Shown here: positions 1 to 6,958 of the stretch, one piece after another
How the letters are laid out: each line of letters opens with the position of its first letter
Position numbering within the stretch: the first letter of the stretch is position 1
From: Amphibacillus xylanus NBRC 15112
GTDB taxonomy: Bacteria; Bacillota; Bacilli; Bacillales; Amphibacillaceae
DNA length: 64,000 nucleotides
Direction of reading: 5' to 3'
Assembly: GCF_000307165.1 (NCBI RefSeq)
Contig: NC_018704.1
Location: 744,001 to 808,000, forward strand
Position numbers and translations under genes: made by a program
Notes under the pieces: generated by a model
The model's database searches: none
Seen by the model: only the letters and a program-made list of their open reading frames with translations
Told to the model about the DNA's origin: nothing

Positions 1-264
1 AATTCGCCGATTTAATTTTTGATTAACCTGTTGGAGTTGCTTCATCGTTTCTTGATCAAATTTTTGATTTAGGCGTGACAGCGTCGGTTGTGAAGCTAAT
101 CGTCTCTTATCCAGAATCGTGGTAAACATCGGTTCATATTTTAATTCATCCGCATGGTCATCTGTGTGATAACCGGAAAGCTGAGCCCGACCATTCAGCC
201 ACCGGCGAAGCGAACCCTTGACAAACCGAACTAGACAGCGATTTATACTAGTAAAAGTCAAGGG
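1..264 (-). pseudogene. IS1380-type transposase fragment
   Basis: Read on the minus strand, this frame is open from the window edge to an in-frame TAG at 265-267. It encodes a stretch containing GYHTDDHADELKYEP and, further on, LASQPTLSRL. These match the N-terminal third of IS1380-family DDE transposases, where a DDDADEL-like and a LASQPTLSRF motif occur about 25 residues apart. No start codon with a ribosome binding site is seen, and roughly the first 60-70 residues expected for the family are absent, so the 5' end looks lost. The 3' part lies outside the window. It marks the left border of the peptide-export array as a site of past transposition. Confidence 0.7.
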
Positions 265-339
265 CTATTTGTCATGCCTACTTTTGTTCCCTTCGCCCTT
301 GACACCCCACAGGTAAATCGTTGTCGTGTTTGTCAAGGG
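215..339. repeat. alternating CCCTTGAC inverted repeats
   Basis: The octamer CCCTTGAC occurs at 215-222 and 296-303, and its reverse complement GTCAAGGG at 257-264 and 332-339, so the four copies alternate in orientation with 36-43 bp between starts. The copies at 296 and 332 share a longer arm (TCGCCCTTGACA). They overlap the decayed 5' end of the IS1380-type transposase and may be remains of its terminal region, but this is not established. Confidence 0.5.
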
Positions 340-506
340 CGATGGCGGTTATTTTTCTCCTTCAAAATAGATGAGAGTTTTTATTATCGGGTAGTTTTCA
401 TAGAACTTTTTACACTACCCAGCTTACTTTCCGTAAATACTTATTTTTCTAGGTGACTAATTAAAGAAACTTACGATTATTTAAAGTGATTAACTAAAAA
501 TTGAAA

Positions 507-704
507 TCAAGACAATTGTTTATCCTGTCTTTTATAAATAAACACCAACAATATAGTAGTAAGCAATGGTGATAATAAAAGTCCATTTACCTCGGTGAAC
601 TTAAAATACCCCATTTTTGATAAAACCCTCATTACTAGTATATTAATGGTAAAAAGGGAAATGAAAAGAACTACAATCTTTAATATATTTACTAATGATT
701 TCAT
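507..704 (-). CDS. small two-TM membrane protein, putative immunity
   Basis: A 65-residue protein with a strong AGGAGG site 7 bases before the ATG. It begins MKSLVNILKIVV and has two hydrophobic segments (about residues 8-28 and 42-58), ending in a basic tail. It resembles the protein at 3871-4086 in length, in its MK-LV--ILK start and in its two membrane spans. Both lie as the last gene of a minus-strand operon behind a pair of double-glycine peptides. Small two-span proteins in this position commonly protect the producer against its own bacteriocin; that role is inferred from position, and no family was recognised. Confidence 0.6.
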   Translation of the reverse strand: MKSLVNILKIVVLFISLFTINILVMRVLSKMGYFKFTEVNGLLLSPLLTTILLVFIYKRQDKQLS

Positions 705-765
705 TTTATCCTCCTAATCTATCTTGCAAAAGTATACTAATATGAATATTTTACTACATAATGAA

Positions 766-860
766 TAATAAATCCTGAGCCATTACGTGGTCATGTAAAA
801 ATGGTTTTCCGTTATGCGAAGCGAGATCTGGTACTAGAATATTAATCTATCGATTAAAGA
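766..860 (+). pseudogene. scrap of a third C39 exporter gene (NBD start)
   Basis: This stretch aligns with 3541-3640 of the neighbouring exporter gene: AATAAATCCTGAGCCATTAC, then a diverged middle, then ATTAATCTATCGATTAAA. It corresponds to the start of the nucleotide-binding domain, but it is riddled with substitutions and small deletions and has no open frame. It implies that another exporter copy, in the same orientation as the two downstream, once stood to the left, making the array at least threefold. Confidence 0.7.
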
Positions 861-1379
861 TCAGTTATCAGTATTACTATTTAATTTGAATAATTGTTTT
901 ACTTTATTAAAATCATCTTTGATAGATCCCGATGTATCGGCATTTTTAACTAAATAGATTACTAAATAAACAAAACCTGTATATAAATAAATATCTTTGA
1001 GATCACAAATCCATCTACTAATTAATAGATAATCCAGACTGCCTCCTAAAAGTAACTTATCGGTTATAGAACAAATCGCTCCAGAAATAAATAGAATAAA
1101 GATGAATGTAACGTGTCTATCAACACCAAAAACCCTTTTTATCCGGAAGTACAGAAGAACGAGAATTAATAATAGGACGCTATTTAGAATAGTTAATGTA
1201 GTTGTATTTATACCTAAATTAAAAGTAGAATTAAATATAGACATTTGATCTTGGTTAATATAGGGGGTAAATCCTAAATAATCATTAAAAAATGTAACAT
1301 TTAAATCCATAAAATTAAAATATATAATTGTTTTAATAACCATATCAGTTATAACTAAAGCAAGGATAAAAAACAACAT
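861..1379 (-). CDS. signal peptidase II (LspA)-like membrane protein
   Basis: A 172-residue, four-span membrane protein with AGGAGG before the ATG. It carries the pattern of lipoprotein signal peptidase: D12-xxx-K16 in the first span, an N-x-G at residues 54-56, SGAICSITDK (residues 99-108) in place of the usual GxxGNxxDR, and CDLKDIYL (125-132) in place of FNxAD. Both candidate catalytic aspartates, Asp107 and Asp129, are kept, while the flanking residues diverge strongly from housekeeping LspA. It follows two double-glycine peptide genes on the same strand. It could mature or degrade the peptides, or act as an immunity protein; the sequence alone does not decide. Confidence 0.65.
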   Translation of the reverse strand: MLFFILALVITDMVIKTIIYFNFMDLNVTFFNDYLGFTPYINQDQMSIFNSTFNLGINTTTLTILNSVLLLILVLLYFRIKRVFGVDRHVTFIFILFISGAICSITDKLLLGGSLDYLLISRWICDLKDIYLYTGFVYLVIYLVKNADTSGSIKDDFNKVKQLFKLNSNTDN

Positions 1380-1464
1380 TTTAAAACCTCCTAGTGTATC
1401 ATAATATCATCAGCTTTATGTAATTACACCTCACTTCAAAAAGTGAGGTGTATAATTCTAACTT

Positions 1465-1644
1465 TTAACGAAATATTTTATTATACAAATTTTTAGCTGG
1501 TGTCCAAATATATGGATGAACCACATTCCTACCAAAACTTTTCCCAATCTCATAGGGATTAAGTTGACGTACTAATTCATTAATGTCAACCGTAATCTTC
1601 CCCCCATTAATTTCGTACAATTCACTTGAACTTAATTCTTTCAT
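1465..1644 (-). CDS. double-glycine leader peptide A1 (bacteriocin-like)
   Basis: A 59-residue peptide starting MKELSSSELYEINGG. The leader has the L-S/E-L pattern and ends in Gly-Gly, the cleavage site of C39-peptidase exporters. The core of 44 residues (KITVDINELV onward) is basic and ends NLYNKIFR, with no cysteine. I chose this ATG because AAGGAG lies 8 bases upstream; an in-frame ATG 18 bases further upstream has no ribosome binding site. It is the second gene of the operon that starts at 1835, facing away from the exporter gene. A role as a bacteriocin or signal peptide is inferred from the leader and context. Confidence 0.75.
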   Translation of the reverse strand: MKELSSSELYEINGGKITVDINELVRQLNPYEIGKSFGRNVVHPYIWTPAKNLYNKIFR

Positions 1645-1673
1645 GTTTGATTTCTCCTTCATTTAATAAATAA

Positions 1674-1835
1674 TTATCTTCCTTGATCTTTTTTGGCACA
1701 ACCTTCCATAGAACCTATTAGAAATAAACCAAGAGCTGCTAATGCTATTATACCAGCTGCAGAAAGCCCCCCATTGATGTTAAGGGTCTCATCACTATCT
1801 AGCTCTGAAAAACCTACAGATGACAGATTATTCAT
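1674..1835 (-). CDS. double-glycine leader peptide A2 (bacteriocin-like)
   Basis: A 53-residue peptide with GGAGGTG 7 bases before its ATG. The leader (23 residues) ends LNINGG; the core of 30 residues is a hydrophobic glycine/alanine-rich helix, LSAAGIIALAALGLFLIGS, followed by MEGCAKKDQGR with one cysteine. It is the first gene of a minus-strand operon and is followed 29 bases later by peptide A1, the arrangement of two-peptide (class IIb) bacteriocins. The nearby exporter with an N-terminal C39 protease is the expected processing and export machine. Confidence 0.8.
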   Translation of the reverse strand: MNNLSSVGFSELDSDETLNINGGLSAAGIIALAALGLFLIGSMEGCAKKDQGR

Positions 1836-1852
1836 ATTTATCACCTCCAAGA

Positions 1853-1858
1853 ATTATA
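1853..1858 (-). promoter_or_regulatory. -10 element of the peptide A operon
   Basis: TATAAT on the minus strand, 18 bases from the start codon of peptide A2. The expected -35 position reads GCTATG, a poor match, so transcription probably needs an activator bound further upstream. Confidence 0.4.
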
Positions 1859-1885
1859 TCAATTATTTATTAGGACATAGCTACT

Positions 1886-1912
1886 AAATGTGTGCACCCA
1901 TTGTTCACTTAC
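1886..1912. promoter_or_regulatory. conserved site between divergent promoters (copy A)
   Basis: AAATGTGTGCACC followed by a short spacer and TTGTTCACTT. The same block recurs at 4529-4554 in front of cassette B, with the intervening bases less conserved. It lies 30-55 bases upstream of the peptide -10 and about 60-85 bases upstream of the exporter -10, where an activator serving both promoters would bind. The two halves (TGTGCACC, TTGTTCACTT) look like a direct repeat about 11 bases apart. The regulator is unknown. Confidence 0.4.
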
Positions 1913-1971
1913 CTAAATATCGATGAGTTAATTTGTACAAGATACTTATTTTTTTATTAACGCATTAAGTA

Positions 1972-2035
1972 TATAATGAATTGATAATTTACAACAACGA
2001 CAAATGTTGGCGGTTAACCGCCAGTAATTGTCGTT
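1972..2035 (+). promoter_or_regulatory. exporter promoter and leader hairpin (copy A)
   Basis: A TATAAT -10 at 1972-1977 is followed 18 bases later by a large dyad: outer arms AACGACAA (1996-2003) and TTGTCGTT (2028-2035) around the perfect 16-bp palindrome TGGCGGTTAACCGCCA (2008-2023), then TTATTTTATT. Its position at the start of the transcript suggests a leader hairpin: an attenuator-like terminator, an RNA-stability element, or a repressor operator. It is kept in cassette B. Confidence 0.55.
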
Positions 2036-2129
2036 TATTTTATTCCGTAACTATATTAGAATTTTACTGCATGTGAAAATCAAGATTACGAACCTAGTTA
2101 ATGAAATAATTATGGAGGTTTTTTATGTT

Positions 2130-3728
2130 ATGTTCAAAAAATACCACTGCATCAAACAACAAGACATCACTGACTGTGGTGCAGCTTGTTTGGCTACAAT
2201 ATCTAAACAATACGGTTTGAAATTACCAATATCTAAAATACGTGAAGTTGCAGGAACTGATAAACAAGGGACAAGTGCATACGGTTTAATAAAGGCCGCT
2301 GAAAAACTAAGTTTTACTGCAAAGGGTGTCAAAGGTAATCAAGAAGCTTTTTTTGGAGAATTCCCTTTACCAGCAATTGCGCATATTGTCGTTGATGGGT
2401 CATTGCAACATTATGTTGTGATTCATCGGATTACAAAAGATGAGATATTAATTGCTGATCCAGCCAAAGGCTTAGTTAAACAAACACCAGAAGAATTCTT
2501 TCAAATGTGGACAGGCGTATTGATATTAATGGTTCCGACTCCACAATTTGAAAAAGGTGATGAGACGAAGGGGTTGTTCCAACGTTTCTTCGGTCTATTA
2601 AAACCACAAAAGAAATTGATTACACATATCTTTTTTGCATCAATTCTATACACAATACTAGGAATCTTAGGTGCTTTTTATTTTAAATTGTTAATAGATG
2701 ATATTTTGCCTTATGGTTTAAGTAAGACCTTACATATTATATCGATTGGAATTATTCTTTTATACACTTTACAAGTTATTCTCAATTTATTTCGATCGCA
2801 GTTATTACTCTATTTAGGCCAAAAATTAGACATTAGCTTAATGCTCGGATACTATCATCACGTCTTATCTTTACCGATGAACTTTTTTGGGACGAGAAAA
2901 GTAGGAGAGATTATCTCTCGATTTAACGATGCGTCTAAAGTTAGGGATGCAATGTCAAGTGCGACGCTAACAGTTATGATTGATGTTTTAATGGTCATTG
3001 TTGGTGGTGTTATATTGTATATGCAAAGTGGCTTTTTATTTGGTGTTGCAACGATCTTAGTTCCTATTTATGCATTGATTGTCTGGCTTTTTCAAAAACC
3101 CTATGACCGGACCAATCGAAAAGAGATGGAGGAAAATGCCCAACTCACATCATACTTAGTGGAATCGATTAATGGGATTGAAACGGTGAAAGCTTATAAT
3201 GCAGAAAGAAAAGCAAATTTAGAAACAGAAACACGTTTTATCAAATTTATTAAAACGATCTTTAAACATGGCACAATGAGTAACACGCAAGGTTCATTAA
3301 ATTCTTTTGTTGAATTAGTTGGTGGTGTAGTCATTCTTTGGGTCGGTGTCTATCAAGTCATTCAAGGGAAATTATCTGTTGGTCAGTTAATCACGTTTAA
3401 CGCATTACTTGCTTATTTCCTTGATCCGATTAGAAATTTGATTAATTTACAACCAACTTTATTAACAGCTGTTGTTGCATCTGACCGATTGGGAGATATT
3501 TTAGACTTGGAGCCAGAGAAGTCACCAGATGAAGATCGGAAAATAAATCCTGAGTCATTACGTGGCCAAATCGAAGTGAAAAATCTAGATTTTCGCTATG
3601 GAACAAGAGATTGGGTTTTGAAAGAGATTAATCTATCAATTAAACAGGGAGAGAAGGTTGCCTTAGTTGGAGAAAGTGGTTCTGGAAAAACAACATTATC
3701 AAAACTAATGATAAATTTATTTGTTTAA
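2130..3728 (+). pseudogene. C39 peptidase ABC exporter, truncated after Walker A
   Basis: Encodes 532 residues: an N-terminal C39 peptidase (Cys16 in TDCGAAC, His94, Asp110 in ADPAKG), six membrane spans, and only the first part of the nucleotide-binding domain. The frame ends soon after Walker A (GESGSGKTT, residues 514-522) with LSKLMINLFV and a stop. The signature motif, Walker B and H-loop are missing, so it cannot act as an ATPase exporter by itself. The start is the ATG 11 bases after GGAGG; longer in-frame starts lack a binding site. The peptidase and membrane domains are nearly identical to those at 4772-6958, so a soluble-like processing role or dimerisation with the intact copy is conceivable, but loss of function is simpler. 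Confidence 0.85.
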
Positions 3729-3774
3729 GATACTGAATAGCTCAGGTCAACTTTAAATTATGGCGATTAAGTGA

Positions 3775-3813
3775 AAAGGGAATCCAGTATCAACTGAATT
3801 CCTTTTTCTTTTT
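3775..3813 (+). terminator. rho-independent terminator
   Basis: AAGGGAATCCAGT and ACTGAATTCCTTTTT form a stem with a short loop and a T-rich tail, 47 bases after the truncated exporter gene. Confidence 0.6.
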
Positions 3814-3870
3814 AGCTGAGTTTTATCCCAACGTAATGATATTGAAATTTCACTTTAAGGTAATATGATA

Positions 3871-4086
3871 TTAATTAGAATTGTGCTTGCTTGAATTTTT
3901 ATTTCTAAATTTGTTTATAGAAATGAGCAATATAAACGCTATAGTAGTTGCAGAAAAAGCTACATTTGAAACGTTATTATACTCAGCACCTAAAAATCGG
4001 AATATACTCACTACTATTATTGAACCTAGGTAAAGTGCAAGAAACAATGTAGAATACTTTAAAATTTTAAAAACTAAATCTTTCAT
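3871..4086 (-). CDS. small two-TM membrane protein, putative immunity
   Basis: A 71-residue protein starting MKDLVFKILKYSTLFLALY, with hydrophobic segments at about residues 10-30 and 42-57 and a charged, asparagine-rich tail. Its ribosome binding site (AAGGAGG) overlaps the stop region of peptide B2, so it is probably translated from the same message. It resembles the protein at 507-704, which ends the equivalent operon of cassette A. Protection of the producer against the exported peptides is the likely role, inferred from position and shape only. Confidence 0.65.
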   Translation of the reverse strand: MKDLVFKILKYSTLFLALYLGSIIVVSIFRFLGAEYNNVSNVAFSATTIAFILLISINKFRNKNSSKHNSN

Positions 4087-4103
4087 ATGGAAAGAAATCC
4101 TCC

Positions 4104-4274
4104 TTAAAACAATGAACCAAGATATTCCAACCCTTTTTTTAAGCTGTAAGTCACTCCACCTACAACTACAGCAGACCCAACAAAATATCCAGCGGCCATT
4201 AAGACACCAAGCACACTTCCACCTTCTATACTGGACAATTCAATCTTAGATAATTCATTGAATTTGGAATCCAT
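4104..4274 (-). CDS. double-glycine leader peptide B2 (bacteriocin-like)
   Basis: A 56-residue peptide preceded by AAAGGAGG. The 19-residue leader is MDSKFNELSKIELSSIEGG; the 37-residue core starts SVLGVLMAAGYFVGSAVV, contains GVLMAAG and a GG pair, and ends with an amphipathic stretch, SLKKGLEYLGSLF. The glycine-spaced hydrophobic helix is typical of class IIb pore-forming bacteriocins. It is the second gene of the operon starting at 4471 and is directly followed by the putative immunity gene. Confidence 0.85.
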   Translation of the reverse strand: MDSKFNELSKIELSSIEGGSVLGVLMAAGYFVGSAVVVGGVTYSLKKGLEYLGSLF

Positions 4275-4294
4275 GATACATACCTCCTTTTAAA

Positions 4295-4471
4295 TTAGTT
4301 TGCTGCTGCACCAGCAGCAATTCCGACGGCCGCTCCAGCCGCAAGACAATGACCGACTGTAACTTTCACTCCCCAAATAACAAATAAAGTAGGTCCAAAA
4401 AAGCCTCCATCAACAACTTCCAATTCATTTTTTGACAATTCAGTAAATCTGTTGTTTAAAGCTAGTTCCAT
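4295..4471 (-). CDS. double-glycine leader peptide B1 (bacteriocin-like)
   Basis: A 58-residue peptide with GGAGGTG 10 bases before its ATG. The 23-residue leader reads FTELSKNELEVVDGG at its end. The 35-residue core, FFGPTLFVIWGVKVTVGHC and then LAAGAAVGIAAGAAAN, has one cysteine and an alanine/glycine-rich tail with repeated small-xxx-small spacing, a helix-packing motif of two-peptide bacteriocins. It is encoded directly upstream of peptide B2 with a 20-base gap, so the pair probably acts together. The mature sequences are unrelated to those of cassette A, although the exporters are near-identical. Confidence 0.85.
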   Translation of the reverse strand: MELALNNRFTELSKNELEVVDGGFFGPTLFVIWGVKVTVGHCLAAGAAVGIAAGAAAN

Positions 4472-4528
4472 TCTAATAACACCTCCGTATGATGATTTTG
4501 AGACATTTATATTAAGGTATAGTTACTT

Positions 4529-4554
4529 AAATGTGTGCACCGATTTGTTCACTA
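4529..4554. promoter_or_regulatory. conserved site between divergent promoters (copy B)
   Basis: AAATGTGTGCACC, then TTGTTCACT, matching 1886-1912 in front of cassette A. It lies between the start of the peptide B operon and the exporter promoter. Confidence 0.4.
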
Positions 4555-4614
4555 CCCCAAATATCATTTAGTTAATTTGTATAAAACAATCAAATTTTTA
4601 TTATGAAACAAGTA

Positions 4615-4678
4615 TATAATGTATTGCTAATTTATAGCAACGACAAATATTGGCGGTTAACCGCCAGTAATTGTCGTT
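4615..4678 (+). promoter_or_regulatory. exporter promoter and leader hairpin (copy B)
   Basis: TATAAT at 4615-4620, then the dyad AACGACAA (4639-4646), TGGCGGTTAACCGCCA (4651-4666) and TTGTCGTT (4671-4678), followed by TTATTTTATT. The loop-side and flanking bases have changed compared with copy A, but every stem base is identical, which suggests the structure matters. Confidence 0.55.
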
Positions 4679-4771
4679 TATTTTATTCCGTAACTATATT
4701 AGAATTTTACTACATATGAAAGTCAAAATTACGAACCTATTAATGAAATAATTATGGAGGTTTTTTATGTT

Positions 4772-6958
4772 ATGTTTAAAAAATACCACTGCATCAAACA
4801 ACAAGACATCACTGACTGTGGTGCAGCTTGTTTGGCCACAATATCAAAACAATATGGTTTAAAATTACCGATATCTAAGATACGTGAAGTTGCGGGAACC
4901 GATAAACAAGGGACAAATGCGTATGGTGTAATCAAGGCCGCTGAAAAATTGGGTTTCACTGCAAAAGGTGTAAAAGGTGATCAAGAAGCTTTTTTCGGAG
5001 AGTTTCCCTTACCAGCAATCGCGCATGTTGTCGTTGATGGGTCGTTGTTACATTATGTTGTGATTCATCGGATCACAAAAGATGAAGTATTAATTGCTGA
5101 TCCAGCAAAAGGTTTAATAAAACAAACACCAGAAGAATTTTTTCAAATCTGGACAGGTGTACTTATACTAATGGTTCCGACGCCACAATTTGAAAAAGGT
5201 GACGAAACAAAGGGGTTATTTCAACGTTTCTTTGGCCTATTAAAACCACAAAAAAAATTGATTATACATATCTTTTTTGCATCTATTTTATATACAGTAC
5301 TAGGAATCCTAGGTGCTTTTTATTTTAAATTGTTAATAGATGATATTTTGCCTTATGGTTTGAGTAAGACCTTACATATTATATCAATTGGAATTATTCT
5401 TTTATACACTTTACAAGTTATTCTCAATTTATTTCGATCACAGTTATTACTCTATTTAGGACAAAAATTAGATATTAGCTTAATGCTCGGATACTATCAT
5501 CACGTCTTATCTTTACCGATGAACTTTTTTGGGACGAGAAAAGTAGGAGAGATTATCTCTCGATTTAACGATGCGTCTAAAGTTAGGGATGCAATGTCAA
5601 GTGCGACGCTAACGGTTATGATTGATGTTTTAATGGTCATTGTCGGTGGCGTTATATTGTATATGCAAAGTGGCTTTTTATTTGGTGTTGCAACGATCTT
5701 AGTCCCTATTTATGCATTGATTGTTTGGTTATATCAAAAGCCATATGATCGAATCAATCGAAAAGAGATGGAGGAAAATGCTCAGCTGACATCATATTTA
5801 GTGGAATCGATTAATGGGATTGAAACGGTAAAAGCTTACAATGCAGAAAGAAAAGCAAATTTAGAAACAGAAACGCGTTTTATCAAATTTATTAAAACGA
5901 TCTTTAAACATGGCACAATGAGTAACACGCAAGGTTCATTAAATTCTTTTGTTGAATTAGTCGGTGGTGTAGTCATTCTTTGGGTCGGTGCCTATCAAGT
6001 GATTCAAGGGAATTTATCTGTTGGGCAGTTAATCACGTTTAACGCATTGCTTGCTTATTTCCTTGATCCGATTAGAAACTTGATTAATTTACAACCAACC
6101 TTATTAACAGCTGTTGTTGCATCTGATCGATTAGGAGATATTTTAGACTTGGAGCCAGAGAAGTCACCAGATGAAGATCGGAAGATAAATCCTGAGTCAT
6201 TACGTGGCCAAATCGAAGTGAAAAATCTAGATTTTCGCTACGGAACTCGTGATTGGGTTTTGAAAGAGATTAATCTATCAATTAAACAGGGGGAAAAAGT
6301 TGCCTTAGTTGGAGAAAGTGGGTCTGGAAAAACAACGTTAGCAAAATTAATGATGAATTTTTACCCTTTAGAAAAAGGGGACATTCTCATCAGCGATTAT
6401 AACATTCAAGATATAAATCGCGATGTTTTACGAGAAAAAATTGCCTACATTCCACAAGATACATTTTTCTTTAGTGGCACGATCCGAGAAAATTTAACGT
6501 TAGGTGTAGAAGATACGATTGAATTTGAAGAAATTGTTCATGCTTGTAAACATGCAAGAGCCCATGAGTTTATTAATGAATTGCCTTTACGTTATGACAC
6601 GATGCTTGAAGAAGATGCTTCGAATTTATCTGGTGGGCAGAGGCAACGGTTAGCAATTGCACGTGCCATTTTAAAAAATCCAGACGTTTTAATCATGGAT
6701 GAGGCAACGAGTAATCTGGATTCAACAACTGAGAAAGTTATTTCTGAGACAATTCAGGAGATTAGTGGTGAGATTACGACGATCATTATTGCTCACAGAT
6801 TAAGCACAATTATGAAATGTGACACGATACTAGTAATGGATAAAGGCAGAATTATAGAAACAGGATCGCATACAGATTTAATGAAACAAAAAGGTAAGTA
6901 CTATAATTTGTGGAAAGATCAACTTCCGCCTATTGAAAAAGTTGGTGAAGCACAATGA
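4772..6958 (+). CDS. C39 peptidase-containing ABC exporter (intact)
   Basis: A 728-residue ABC transporter of the ComA/LagD type, which cuts double-glycine leaders and exports the core peptide. The C39 domain occupies about residues 1-135 with Cys16 (TDCGAAC), His94 (LHYVVIH) and Asp110 (ADPAKG). Six membrane spans follow (about 165-440). The ATPase domain has Walker A GESGSGKTT (514-522), signature LSGGQ, Walker B VLIMDEAT and the H-loop in AHRLS. Start chosen as the ATG after GGAGG and an 11-base spacer; the ORF's longer start overlaps that site. The stop overlaps the ATG of the HlyD-like gene (ATGA). Its likely substrates are the four peptides encoded divergently. Confidence 0.95.
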   Translation: MFKKYHCIKQQDITDCGAACLATISKQYGLKLPISKIREVAGTDKQGTNAYGVIKAAEKLGFTAKGVKGDQEAFFGEFPLPAIAHVVVDGSLLHYVVIHRITKDEVLIADPAKGLIKQTPEEFFQIWTGVLILMVPTPQFEKGDETKGLFQRFFGLLKPQKKLIIHIFFASILYTVLGILGAFYFKLLIDDILPYGLSKTLHIISIGIILLYTLQVILNLFRSQLLLYLGQKLDISLMLGYYHHVLSLPMNFFGTRKVGEIISRFNDASKVRDAMSSATLTVMIDVLMVIVGGVILYMQSGFLFGVATILVPIYALIVWLYQKPYDRINRKEMEENAQLTSYLVESINGIETVKAYNAERKANLETETRFIKFIKTIFKHGTMSNTQGSLNSFVELVGGVVILWVGAYQVIQGNLSVGQLITFNALLAYFLDPIRNLINLQPTLLTAVVASDRLGDILDLEPEKSPDEDRKINPESLRGQIEVKNLDFRYGTRDWVLKEINLSIKQGEKVALVGESGSGKTTLAKLMMNFYPLEKGDILISDYNIQDINRDVLREKIAYIPQDTFFFSGTIRENLTLGVEDTIEFEEIVHACKHARAHEFINELPLRYDTMLEEDASNLSGGQRQRLAIARAILKNPDVLIMDEATSNLDSTTEKVISETIQEISGEITTIIIAHRLSTIMKCDTILVMDKGRIIETGSHTDLMKQKGKYYNLWKDQLPPIEKVGEAQ

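Larger units (their letters stand above)
1872..3716 (+). repeat. tandem duplication, left copy (exporter cassette)
   Basis: This segment is colinear with 4514-6358, offset by 2642-2643 bases. It covers the divergent control region, the leader hairpin and the exporter gene up to just past Walker A. Identity is very high in the membrane-domain coding part and lower at both ends. The single indel I saw is one base in the leader. Confidence 0.85.
4514..6358 (+). repeat. tandem duplication, right copy (exporter cassette)
   Basis: Right-hand partner of 1872-3716. Beyond 6358 this copy continues into the complete nucleotide-binding domain, while the left copy diverges abruptly, so the duplication junction or a later deletion lies there. 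Confidence 0.85.

Noticed and set aside
274-456. Plus-strand open frame of 60 codons
   Set aside because: It overlaps the CCCTTGAC repeats and lost transposase end, has no ribosome binding site, and its translation resembles nothing.
1674-1835. Peptide A2 as a lipoprotein cleaved by the LspA-like protein
   Set aside because: The residues before its cysteine (SMEG) do not make a good lipobox, and the Gly-Gly leader fits C39 cleavage better. I kept the LspA link only as an open question.
1693-1887. Plus-strand open frame opposite peptide A2
   Set aside because: It is the antisense of a minus-strand peptide gene with a good ribosome binding site and GG leader; the plus frame has neither.
2028-2129. 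Extended N-terminus of the left exporter copy from a TTG
   Set aside because: It would run through the leader hairpin, and the duplicate copy does not keep this frame. The ATG after GGAGG is the better start.
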